This document shows, piece by piece, positions 49,972 through 58,490 of a stretch of 64,000 nt of DNA. The position numbers were made by a program, and so were the translations under genes. This DNA comes from a bacterium (GTDB taxonomy: Bacteria; Zixibacteria; MSB-5A5; WJJR01): the NCBI GenBank assembly GCA_021813505.1, contig JAKAKI010000079.1, positions 1 through 64,000 on the forward strand. The letters run 5' to 3'. Below the pieces are notes generated by a model. It ran no database searches, was not told the origin of the DNA, and was given only the letters and a program-made list of their open reading frames with translations. Within the stretch, counting starts at the first letter, position 1. Each line of letters begins with the position of its first letter.

Positions 49972-50979
49972 CTAGGTCCACATCGCCCGCTGCGCGTCCC
50001 GCACCACTCGCAACAGCCAGACAAGAGTCGCAATTCCCAAAAGCAGCACTACGACAAACATCGCAAACGCACCCCACTGCGGACGAACAGCCACGGTTGC
50101 AGAATCATAATCCCCGGCGAGCATGATCAACCGGTACGATTCGCGCTGAATCACCAGCCCTGTCAGCGCGGCCACAGTAGCTAATGCCGCCGGCCACCGC
50201 GCCAGTCCGATCCGGCGAAACAGTCCGATGATCCCGGCCGCCAGCGACAGAAATCCGGCGCCGAGAATCAGAATCCATCCCGCCATTCCCCAGTCCCCGA
50301 TGGCGAATTGGGATGATGACGCCCAGCCCAGCGCCAGCACACCGCCGGCAATCGACGCGATGGCGGCCCCCGTCGGTGTCTTGCGGTCATTCCGCCATGA
50401 ATGCCCCAGCCACATCACCCACGCCCCCGAGGCGATGGCCGCCGCGCCTCCATAGCCGACCAGCCTCTGTCCCACCTTCGAGTGGCGCACCGCCTGCGTC
50501 CATGGCGCTGACGACAGCGATTGGAGATAATTCCACGAATAAGTAAACCCGATGGCGATCACACAAAGAATCGTCAGAAGAACAAACACCTTGCCCGCAC
50601 CTGACGGCCCGCCGCTCTTCTCCCAGCGCCAGCGCCACAGGTAGAGCGAGTAGAAGCCAACCAGCAGATACCCGACAATCGCCAGCCACGGAAACCCGAT
50701 CGAGATCGACGACGAGTAGAAGTACTTGCCGTAGAGAACCTGGACAAACAGGAGCGGCGCGACGCCGGCGGTGATCGTCGTTGAGAACGCCAGCACCCCA
50801 GCCCGATGCAACGGTTCGACCGCGTAGAGGTCCTTCTTTCCCCACTCCGCTCCGACCCGCGCCCACAACGCCGCAACCAGAAGACCCAGAAATAGCATGT
50901 GGACAACGAATGTCAGTCCAAAGAGTCCGAGCGCCAGTGCCGGCGGCACGGGGAGTGCCATCAAATCATTGGGGTTCAT
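49972..50979 (-). CDS. Membrane subunit paired with the CydA-like heme-c oxidase
   Basis: Eight or more TM helices; overlaps the upstream CydA-like gene by 4 nt (ATGA). Confidence 0.65.
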   Translation of the reverse strand: MNPNDLMALPVPPALALGLFGLTFVVHMLFLGLLVAALWARVGAEWGKKDLYAVEPLHRAGVLAFSTTITAGVAPLLFVQVLYGKYFYSSSISIGFPWLAIVGYLLVGFYSLYLWRWRWEKSGGPSGAGKVFVLLTILCVIAIGFTYSWNYLQSLSSAPWTQAVRHSKVGQRLVGYGGAAAIASGAWVMWLGHSWRNDRKTPTGAAIASIAGGVLALGWASSSQFAIGDWGMAGWILILGAGFLSLAAGIIGLFRRIGLARWPAALATVAALTGLVIQRESYRLIMLAGDYDSATVAVRPQWGAFAMFVVVLLLGIATLVWLLRVVRDAQRAMWT

Positions 50980-52310
50980 TGCCCACCCCCTTTGGATTCA
51001 GACTTCGCGGCCCCGGCCTGCCAATTCGCCGTCCGCAAAGTCGACAGATACGCGACCAGATCGTTCAGGTCGGACTCGCTTCCCGCGAATGGCGGCATGA
51101 ATCCCTTCAGCCGGTTTAATCGCCGCGTGTTGAACTTGATCATCTCCGCATCCCACGTGGCAATCAACGGGCGAATCGCATTGTAACCGTCCACCGCGTG
51201 GCACCGCTGGCACTCCACCTGGTAAATGACTCTCCCTCGCTCTTCCGGCGTCGCCGCCAGATGATCGAATTCGTGCGCCACCACCGGCTTGGCCTCGAAG
51301 AATCCTGACTGATTTATCTTGTCCACCTCGTCCACTTTGAGTCCATTCGCATACATGTAATCATAGATAATGAACGGTTTGCGGATCCCCTCACGCACAT
51401 ACTCCATCGATGCCGTCGCCACAAAGGCAATCGCCGCCAGAAGCAGCGCGGTCTCCAGATTGATGTAACGCCGATTCTTGATCAGTCCGAAATAGGCGTA
51501 CAATCCCACCAGCGTCGACGCGAGGATCCCAAATCCGAAAAACATCGTCATCGCCACCGCGCCGCCGAGCGCCAATTGGCTGGCCTTGTGGGGAGCGACG
51601 GCGAAATACCACACCGACAACGGAATCATCAGCGCCAGCGGCACCAGAAAGACGGAACCGGCCTCGATGATGTGACGTCCCTTCTCGCGATCCAATGAGC
51701 GATCCAGATTCGCCACCACCGCCACGAAGATCCCCGCCAGTGCCAGCGCCGAAACTGTCCGCAAGAACAACGATGGCCAGAAAGTCGGATTGAGCCATGC
51801 GTCCCAGAACGATCCCGTGGCCAGCCAGTCCCCCGGAGTCAGCATGAACGTGAGAATCCCGTTGATGACGAACAACGACATCCACGCTGAGACCGCGTAC
51901 ACGATTCCGACCCGCACGTGCGTTTTCGGCGACATCCGGTCCCAGTAGAAATAGTAGACGTACCCCGACGTGATCTCGACAATGAAAAACACCCACTCGG
52001 TCGCCCACGCCCACACGAACTGGCGGATCAGAACCGTGATCGCTTCCGGCGAAGCAATCGCAATCACAAACCAGATCCCGACTCCGGTCACCGCACCGGC
52101 GACAAACGAGAACAGAATCAGGAACCGGGAGTACTTGTGCAGGAAATCGCCCAGAACCCGGTCGTTCGTTCGGATCGCCCGCGCCTCGAGCCACGGAATC
52201 GCGATGCCGCCGCCCACCGCGAAGTGCGCGATCAGCACATGCACGATCGCAATCACCGCCACCAGCGACGACAGCCCCATCGGCCCCGGATCAAAAATCG
52301 GAAAGTTCAT
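50976..52310 (-). CDS. Cytochrome bd (CydA)-like oxidase subunit with C-terminal monoheme cytochrome c domain
   Basis: VIAIVHVLIAHFAVGGGIAIPWLEARAIRTND...WAWATEWVFFIVEITSGYVYYFYWDRM; C-terminal GRVIYQVECQRCHAVDGYN...GFMPPFAGSESDLNDLVAYLSTLR. Confidence 0.8.
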   Translation of the reverse strand: MNFPIFDPGPMGLSSLVAVIAIVHVLIAHFAVGGGIAIPWLEARAIRTNDRVLGDFLHKYSRFLILFSFVAGAVTGVGIWFVIAIASPEAITVLIRQFVWAWATEWVFFIVEITSGYVYYFYWDRMSPKTHVRVGIVYAVSAWMSLFVINGILTFMLTPGDWLATGSFWDAWLNPTFWPSLFLRTVSALALAGIFVAVVANLDRSLDREKGRHIIEAGSVFLVPLALMIPLSVWYFAVAPHKASQLALGGAVAMTMFFGFGILASTLVGLYAYFGLIKNRRYINLETALLLAAIAFVATASMEYVREGIRKPFIIYDYMYANGLKVDEVDKINQSGFFEAKPVVAHEFDHLAATPEERGRVIYQVECQRCHAVDGYNAIRPLIATWDAEMIKFNTRRLNRLKGFMPPFAGSESDLNDLVAYLSTLRTANWQAGAAKSESKGGGQ

Positions 52311-52491
52311 CGATCATCACCCCCAACCCCACAATATCGCCAACCCCACGAAACGGCAACCCCTCAATTCTGACATCAATTGTCAAAAACACGGTGAGGC
52401 CGGACACTGGTACCATGGGCATCCTGCCCATGGCCCTTACGCAACACGATCCCCTTGGCTACGAAATACCAAACTCTCACTTCCGCGCGAA

Positions 52492-52675
52492 GCCGCCCTC
52501 ACCCCCGCCCCCAGAGGGAGAGGGGAGACATCTTCCGCGAGCACAACTCGTACGCTTCACGGGAGCAAACTCCTTTCCCTCGGGAGAGGGGAGAAAATCT
52601 CCCCGTTATCACAAATCACTCACCTCACGGCAGCCTGTCCCCTCTCCCTCTGGGAGAGGGTTGGGGTGAGGGCTT
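52492..52675. repeat. Inverted repeat of ccctcaccc...agagggagagggga type
   Basis: ccctcacccccgcccccagagggagaggggag ... cccctctccctctgggagagggttggggtgaggg. Confidence 0.8.
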
Positions 52676-52767
52676 CTTCGCGGCAGGCCACCCTCCCCAT
52701 CCGGCGCGGAACTGCCTTGACTGAAACGATTCCCACCGTTTGATACTCCCTTTGGAGGAGCATCCGA

Positions 52768-53958
52768 ATGACCAGATACATCGGCAATCCCGAATTCCAG
52801 CACGGCGAAATCCCCGCGGTCGGCATTCTCCTGGCCAACATGGGCACCCCCGACGCACCGACAACCTCCGCGCTGCGCCGTTACCTTGGAGAATTCCTCT
52901 GGGACCCGCGCGTCGTCGAGCTTCCCCGCCCGCTGTGGTGGCTGATCCTCAATGGCATCATCCTCAACACCCGCCCGCGCCACTCAGCCGCGGCATACCA
53001 GAGAGTTTGGACGAAAGACGGATCGCCGCTTCTGATCTACACACGGCGCCAGGCCGCCGCGTTGGAATCCAGTCTGCGGTCCCGGATCGGAAACCCCTTG
53101 CATATCGCTGTCGGGATGCGTTACGGCAACCCTTCGATTCGTTCAGCGTTGGATGAACTGCGCTCCAAGGGCTGCCGCCGGCTCCTGGTTCTCCCGATGT
53201 ATCCCCAGTACGCCGGCCCCACGACCGCCTCAACCTTCGATGCCGTCTTCGAGGTTCTCGAAAGCTGGCGCTGGGTGCCGGAAGTACGCACGATCGCGAG
53301 TTATCACGACGCCCCGAATTACATCAACGCGCTCGCCAATTCAATCCGAGAAGTCTGGAACAACAAGCTGACGGATCCACGCGCTACCGACGAATCGCAC
53401 ATCGGTAGGCCGGACACTCCTGTCCGGCCTTCTTCCGAAGCTCCGCAGAAACTCCTCTTCTCATTTCACGGTATCCCCAAAGCGACGCTCCTCGCCGGCG
53501 ACCCGTATCACTGCCAGTGCCACAAGACAGCCAGGCTGGTGGCTGAGTCGCTCCAGTTGCCAGAGGATCGCTGGATGGTGGCATTCCAATCGCGCTTCGG
53601 TCGCGCCGAATGGCTGCAGCCGTACACCGACGTGACACTCCGCCAGTGGGGCAAAGACGGCGTCAAATCAGTCGACGTGGTCTGCCCCGGTTTCTCCTCC
53701 GACTGCCTGGAGACCATCGAGGAAATCGGTGTTGAGAACCGCGATAACTTCCTGCATAGTGGCGGCCAGCAATTCCGCTACATCCCCGCCCTCAACGACC
53801 GCCCCGACCACATCGACACCCTCACGAAACTCGCTGAGCGCCATCTCCAGGGCTGGACCGTTCCCAAATCCGAATGGAACGAATCCGCGGCAAAGCAGGC
53901 GTCCGACGCGTCTCGCCAACGCGCGGACCAGATGAAGCATCGGGTGTACGGCGGGTGA
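52768..53958 (+). CDS. hemH: Ferrochelatase
   Basis: GILLANMGTPDAPTTSALRRYLGEFLWDPRVVELPRPLWW; KLLFSFHGIPKATLLAGDPYHCQCHKTARLVAESL; CPGFSSDCLETIEEI. Confidence 0.96.
   Translation: MTRYIGNPEFQHGEIPAVGILLANMGTPDAPTTSALRRYLGEFLWDPRVVELPRPLWWLILNGIILNTRPRHSAAAYQRVWTKDGSPLLIYTRRQAAALESSLRSRIGNPLHIAVGMRYGNPSIRSALDELRSKGCRRLLVLPMYPQYAGPTTASTFDAVFEVLESWRWVPEVRTIASYHDAPNYINALANSIREVWNNKLTDPRATDESHIGRPDTPVRPSSEAPQKLLFSFHGIPKATLLAGDPYHCQCHKTARLVAESLQLPEDRWMVAFQSRFGRAEWLQPYTDVTLRQWGKDGVKSVDVVCPGFSSDCLETIEEIGVENRDNFLHSGGQQFRYIPALNDRPDHIDTLTKLAERHLQGWTVPKSEWNESAAKQASDASRQRADQMKHRVYGG
53406..53431. repeat. Palindrome inside hemH (taggccggacactcctgtccggcctt)
   Basis: 10-bp arms AGGCCGGACA/TGTCCGGCCT, in-frame in hemH. 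Confidence 0.85.
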
Positions 53959-54032
53959 TTCACGCTTCGACCGCTTTGAAACTCACGTATAAGATTTCGC
54001 GAATCACCCGCCCCACGCTCTGAGGACTGCAT

Positions 54033-54815
54033 ATGCCTTTAGATAATCGAACCGCATCGAGCCAGAGCCTCAAGCTCTACCGCGAACTGGCGGACTGGTA
54101 TCCACTGCTGACGCCGGTGGCCGACTATGCCGAAGAGGCTGCTTTTTACCGGAGTTTGTTCGAGGCCCACTGTCGCCGGCCGCCTCGGACCCTGCTCGAC
54201 CTCGGCTCCGGCGGCGGCCACAATGCCGCCTACCTGAAGGCGACATTGGCCTGTACCCTCGTCGACTTGGAACCGGCCATGCTTGCGTTAAGCCGCCGCC
54301 TCAATCCGGAATGCGAGCACATTCAAGGCGACATGCGTTCGATCCGGCTTGGGCGCCTCTTTGATTGCGTTTTCTTGCACGACGCGGTCAGCTATATGAC
54401 CTCGCGCACCGATCTTGTCCGCGCCATCGCCACGGCCTTCGAGCACACCGCCCCTGGCGGAGTCGCGATGTTCCAGCCGGATTTCGTCTCGGAGACTTTC
54501 AAGTCCAGTACCGAGACCGGCGGCAGCGAGGATAATTGCCGCGCCCTGCGCTATATCGAATGGCGATGGATTCCCGACTCGAGAACCGACACTTATGTGA
54601 CCGACATGGCGTATCTACTGAGACACGAGAACGGCGTCGTCGAGGTGCACCACGACCGCCACTATATGGGGCTGTTCCCGAGAGCAGTCTGGCTGGAGTT
54701 GATCGCAGCCGCCGGCTTCGAGCCGCTCGCAGTTCCCTTCAAACACAGTTCGCTCAGTAACACCGGACACGAGATCTTCCTCGGTCTGCGGCCTGCCACC
54801 AATGCGAACAAGTGA
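54033..54815 (+). CDS. Class I SAM-dependent methyltransferase
   Basis: RTLLDLGSGGGHNAAYLKATLACTLVDLEPAMLALSRRLNPECEHIQGDMRSIRLGRLFDCVFLHDAV. Confidence 0.9.
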   Translation: MPLDNRTASSQSLKLYRELADWYPLLTPVADYAEEAAFYRSLFEAHCRRPPRTLLDLGSGGGHNAAYLKATLACTLVDLEPAMLALSRRLNPECEHIQGDMRSIRLGRLFDCVFLHDAVSYMTSRTDLVRAIATAFEHTAPGGVAMFQPDFVSETFKSSTETGGSEDNCRALRYIEWRWIPDSRTDTYVTDMAYLLRHENGVVEVHHDRHYMGLFPRAVWLELIAAAGFEPLAVPFKHSSLSNTGHEIFLGLRPATNANK

Positions 54816-54900
54816 CGTGAGCAGCCGGCCGCGTGCCGGGTGCGCGATGCGAACACCTCTCTGCACGCGAGCCAGCGCCGGCCGCGTGGCCGCGATCTCC

Positions 54901-55116
54901 GGGGTCTGTTGAAAAACCAGTTTCCCAGCAAGGTGCCACGGACAAGCAGATTCTCCGGCTCTTTGGAGAATCTGCTTGTCCGTGTCTTTTTCCCAAGAAT
55001 AGAAGAAAGCCACGGACAAGGAAGACCGAGCAGAAGAGCCGCTCGGTCTTCCTTGTCCGTGGCACCGGAATAAACAGGTCTTCGACTTGATCGATGCTTG
55101 TTTTTCAACAATCCCC
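54901..55116 (+). mobile_element. MITE-like element family 1, complete copy D
   Basis: Terminal inverted repeats GGGGTCTGTTGAAAAACcAG / CTTGTTTTTCAACAATCCCC; tcc direct repeats at 54898-54900 and 55117-55119; two long hairpins inside; inserted in a palindrome matching 57440-57495. Confidence 0.88.
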
Positions 55117-55277
55117 TCCGATCTCGGGAGGCGGGCCGACTTTGCCCGTTCGGAAAACACGTGATACCCGACCCATACACAACCCCCAGACGTGATTGTC
55201 TTCCCGTTGTGAATAGGCGGGAGTCGGAGTAGATTAATGTGGCATCGAGCGGACAGCTGTCCGTGGCAGGGAGGTGG

Positions 55278-55673
55278 ACCTTGACTCGCAGTCTGTGGTT
55301 AGTGCCAATAATTCTATTGTTGCTTGTCGGATGCGTTTCCACGCAGTCATCATTGCTTGATCCTAAGTATGAGCCGGTTGAGCCGGAGCATGTCCGCGTC
55401 TTCACTACAGAGAGTGAACTCGAGGATTTGGATTATGTCCGAATAGCCTGCATTGAAGCGACCGGATCGACTGGCTGGACATCTCAGACAGGCATGATTG
55501 AAGCCATGCGAAAGAAAGCTGGCCAACTCGGTGGGAACGGCGTCCTGCTCCCGCAGATCATGGAGCCCAGCGCCGGAGCAAAAATCGCGGGTGCGATCTT
55601 CGGAACAGGCAGCGAACGCAAAGGGAATGCAATTGCCGTCCGCGTATTTGGCAAGAAGCAGCCGAAACAGTAA
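55278..55673 (+). CDS. Small lipoprotein of unknown function
   Basis: Lipobox IILLLLVGCVSTQSS; the ORF track starts at 55239 and the exact start is uncertain. Confidence 0.65.
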   Translation, partial: TLTRSLWLVPIILLLLVGCVSTQSSLLDPKYEPVEPEHVRVFTTESELEDLDYVRIACIEATGSTGWTSQTGMIEAMRKKAGQLGGNGVLLPQIMEPSAGAKIAGAIFGTGSERKGNAIAVRVFGKKQPKQ

Positions 55674-55765
55674 TCCGCGGGATGCGGTAGAGAGCTGCCT
55701 TAAACGCGCTACTGCGGTATCCGCTCGCCAGACCGCAGTTCAAGATCCGGCCCTCACCCCTAATA

Positions 55766-56734
55766 CTATAGCTCCCGAAACTCGCACTTGAGCACAACGT
55801 CCTTGTACGGCTGTCCATCGACCAGCACGAACGGATGAATGAAGTAATTCACGGTCGTTGAATCGGCATCACCGTTCAGACGTATATCCCGCCCTGTGGT
55901 GAACGCCACCCGGTCGGGACCCAGCGCGCCAAAGAAGTAATCCGCCTTCTCCGGATGCTTGATCGCCTCCGACGCATCCACCGGGATCCACCCTTCGCCG
56001 TCGAGGTAGAGATCCACCCAGCAGTGATACCCGTTGATCCCGCCGGTCTTGAGCGTATCCGGAACAGGGAAGCCCATCGTGAACCGCGACGGAATTCCCA
56101 GCGACCGCGCCATCCCGATCAACAGTGAATGGATGTCGGTGCAGTTTCCCCGCCGCTCGTTGCACGCAAAGATGGCATCACCCCGCCCCCACCCGGTCGC
56201 GCTCTTGTCGTACTTCATCGTCGCTACGACGTGATCGTACAGTGCGCGTGCCCGCGTCCGATTTCCCTGGAGATGCCCGGCGACGGTGTCAGCCTCTCTG
56301 GCAATCGCCCCATCGATCGGCACCAGAGAATCCGGCTGCAAATACCGTTTCCGCAGAGCGTCGGTCTCAGCCAGCGTCGCGCGAAGCGGCCCCGATTCGT
56401 TGCGGCGAACACGAAACGTCAGACTGACGGGAAGACTGTCCGGCAGCGAGGGGGTGACATCCAGATAATAGGCCCGATTCCCGTACAGCGGGTCCGTGAT
56501 CTGTTTATACTGGTAGGGGCTGAGGACTTTCATTTGTGACACCGACTGCCGGTCATCATCCTGCGGGGCGGGAATCCAAAGCTCGAGACGCTTCGCCGCT
56601 TTGGGAATATGCTGGACATTGACCCGGTAGGTGAACTCATAGGTCTTGAATGCCGGGCGCTCCGCCCCACCGGCAGACCAGAATAAGGTAGATCCGATCA
56701 CAGCGAGCATTGCCTGTTGTAGAAATCGTCTCAT
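55766..56734 (-). CDS. Secreted transglutaminase-like domain protein
   Basis: ERRGNCTDIHSLLIGMARSLGIPSRFTMGFPVPD...GYHCWVDLYLDGEGWIPVDASEA. Confidence 0.9.
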   Translation of the reverse strand: MRRFLQQAMLAVIGSTLFWSAGGAERPAFKTYEFTYRVNVQHIPKAAKRLELWIPAPQDDDRQSVSQMKVLSPYQYKQITDPLYGNRAYYLDVTPSLPDSLPVSLTFRVRRNESGPLRATLAETDALRKRYLQPDSLVPIDGAIAREADTVAGHLQGNRTRARALYDHVVATMKYDKSATGWGRGDAIFACNERRGNCTDIHSLLIGMARSLGIPSRFTMGFPVPDTLKTGGINGYHCWVDLYLDGEGWIPVDASEAIKHPEKADYFFGALGPDRVAFTTGRDIRLNGDADSTTVNYFIHPFVLVDGQPYKDVVLKCEFREL

Positions 56735-56817
56735 TCGATGGCTCCCGACCGCCCGGCCGCGTCTGCCGGTTCCTGACGCGACGCTGGAGTGCGTTTGCGA
56801 CTCCGCCGTCTGTGCGT

Positions 56818-57294
56818 CTACTTCCCTGTCACCGGCTGCTTCTTCCAGATTCCGTCCTCTTCCTTCCAGTTGTAGCGCGGATTGCCGTTGACCTTGTGAA
56901 CGGCGACCTCAGTTGTCTCCAGATGCCGGCCATTGGACTTCATAAAGATATCGAGATCGTAGACGGTCGTATCCGTGCTGTTGAAATCGGCACAGGCGAA
57001 ATACACGCCGCCGCCCAGAGACGCCAGCTTGTCTTCATGCACCTTTGACAGCTTGAGCTGCAAGACCTTCTTGCTCTCGGAATCAAAAACCAGAAAGTAC
57101 CCGCCTTTGAGCTTCGCGTCCTTGGCAACATAATCTTGAATCGCCTGAGACAGCGCGGCCATCGTAATCGCAGGCGTTTCCATTTTTGCCTTCGTCGGAT
57201 GCTCGGGATGCTCCTGTGCGCGCGCTCCCGTCCCCAAAGCCAGACTCAGACCAATGGCGGCCAACGTGATGCGAAGTGACAATCTCTCCCTCAT
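56818..57294 (-). CDS. Secreted protein of unknown function
   Basis: Signal peptide; MAALSQAIQDYVAKDAKLKGGYFLVFDSESKKVLQLKLSKVHEDKLASLGGGVYFACADF. Confidence 0.65.
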   Translation of the reverse strand: MRERLSLRITLAAIGLSLALGTGARAQEHPEHPTKAKMETPAITMAALSQAIQDYVAKDAKLKGGYFLVFDSESKKVLQLKLSKVHEDKLASLGGGVYFACADFNSTDTTVYDLDIFMKSNGRHLETTEVAVHKVNGNPRYNWKEEDGIWKKQPVTGK

Positions 57295-57437
57295 GGCAAT
57301 CTTCCTTCCTGAAGATGGTTAAAGAACTCTTCCTGCTCCTTCTGAACGGGAATTTCAGAATCACTGCTGCCCGTCGCCGGGCACGATATTCCAAACCAAT
57401 TTAGTCCGCATTTGTTCCCGGCCCATTCACTGCCGGC

Positions 57438-57590
57438 GCCGGGCCAGCGCCCCGCGCGTGGCCGCGATCTCTGATCGCGGGAGGCCGGAGGCCGACATCC
57501 AGCCGTGCCCGAACATCCGCTCTCGCCAAACCGCGAGACCACAATCGCCCTTCGGCCGACCGCGATCAGAGATCGCGGCCACTCCCGCCT
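57438..57590. repeat. Palindromic repeat gtggccgcgatctctgatcgcgg ... ccgcgatcagagatcgcggccac
   Basis: Inverted arms at 57459-57481 and 57560-57584; empty-site counterpart for the element at 54901. Confidence 0.85.
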
Positions 57591-57742
57591 ATAAGCGGAG
57601 AAGATACAAGTTGATTCGGTGTGTGGTAGGTAGGGCACAATCAGGCGGCACTTGTACAATTCAGGATTGATGCGAGGAAAACAAGATCACGAACAGGGTG
57701 TGTGGATAACGCGCGCATTAAGGTCCTTATGCGGCGCGGTTG

Positions 57743-58399
57743 TCACTCGCGCCTCTCTTGATCTTCAAGTTTGCCTGCGTTCTTATCGCCTCCTTCAAAC
57801 ACCAGGCAAGCGCCCGCGAGAAAGCCACAGACTGTTGCAATCACACCATTCATGTTGAGAAGTCTCTCCACGACGCCCCTCTTGATAGGATCCGCGATCT
57901 CTTTCGACTTCACTCGTGCCTCTTGCTTTAATTCAGTGAATCTGGCTCCAAGGGGTTGGCCAAGGCGGTCAACATCAGCATCTCCGACTTCCTTTTCCAG
58001 TTCGTGTGCGCACTGATTCCTGAGTTTGTTCAAGTTCTTAAGAACTGTGATGATCTGATCCGGAATCTCATTAAGAGCGTCAACTACGGCCAGCTTTTGG
58101 GCAAAGGACAAATGCCCAGTCTCGATGAGCCGGTCTCCTCGTGAAAGCCGCAAGGAGATGATTCGCTCCAAACGACCCTCTGCGTAGAGGTGCCCTTTGA
58201 GAAGCAACAATGTCAAGTCCGTGCCGGGCCTAAGAACTGCCTCCATCTTCGCTATGCTGGATTCGATCGTCGCCTCATCAAGCTTCACTCGAATATCCTT
58301 CCTGACAGTCGAGCTATTCTCGCTGCAAGGGGGGGCAGCGTAAGATGCTCGTTGGATGTTGCCCAGAGTCAATCTCCGTGGGTCGGCATTGTGTCCCAC
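57743..58399 (-). CDS. Possible HEPN-like protein with C-terminal hydrophobic segment
   Basis: VLKNLNKLRNQCAHELEKEVGD (RNx3H motif); MNGVIATVCGFLAGACLVFEGG near the C-terminus. Confidence 0.55.
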   Translation of the reverse strand: MGHNADPRRLTLGNIQRASYAAPPCSENSSTVRKDIRVKLDEATIESSIAKMEAVLRPGTDLTLLLLKGHLYAEGRLERIISLRLSRGDRLIETGHLSFAQKLAVVDALNEIPDQIITVLKNLNKLRNQCAHELEKEVGDADVDRLGQPLGARFTELKQEARVKSKEIADPIKRGVVERLLNMNGVIATVCGFLAGACLVFEGGDKNAGKLEDQERRE

Positions 58400-58490
58400 T
58401 GATGAAGAAACTGGACTACTGGGCCCCCTCCGTCAAGGGGAACTTTGTCATCCAATCTCAGCGGTGAATCAAACGAGTGGTTGATCGTCG

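Noticed and set aside
54615-55405. Minus-strand ORFs of 181 and 247 aa
   Set aside because: They translate the MITE copy D and the antisense of flanking genes.
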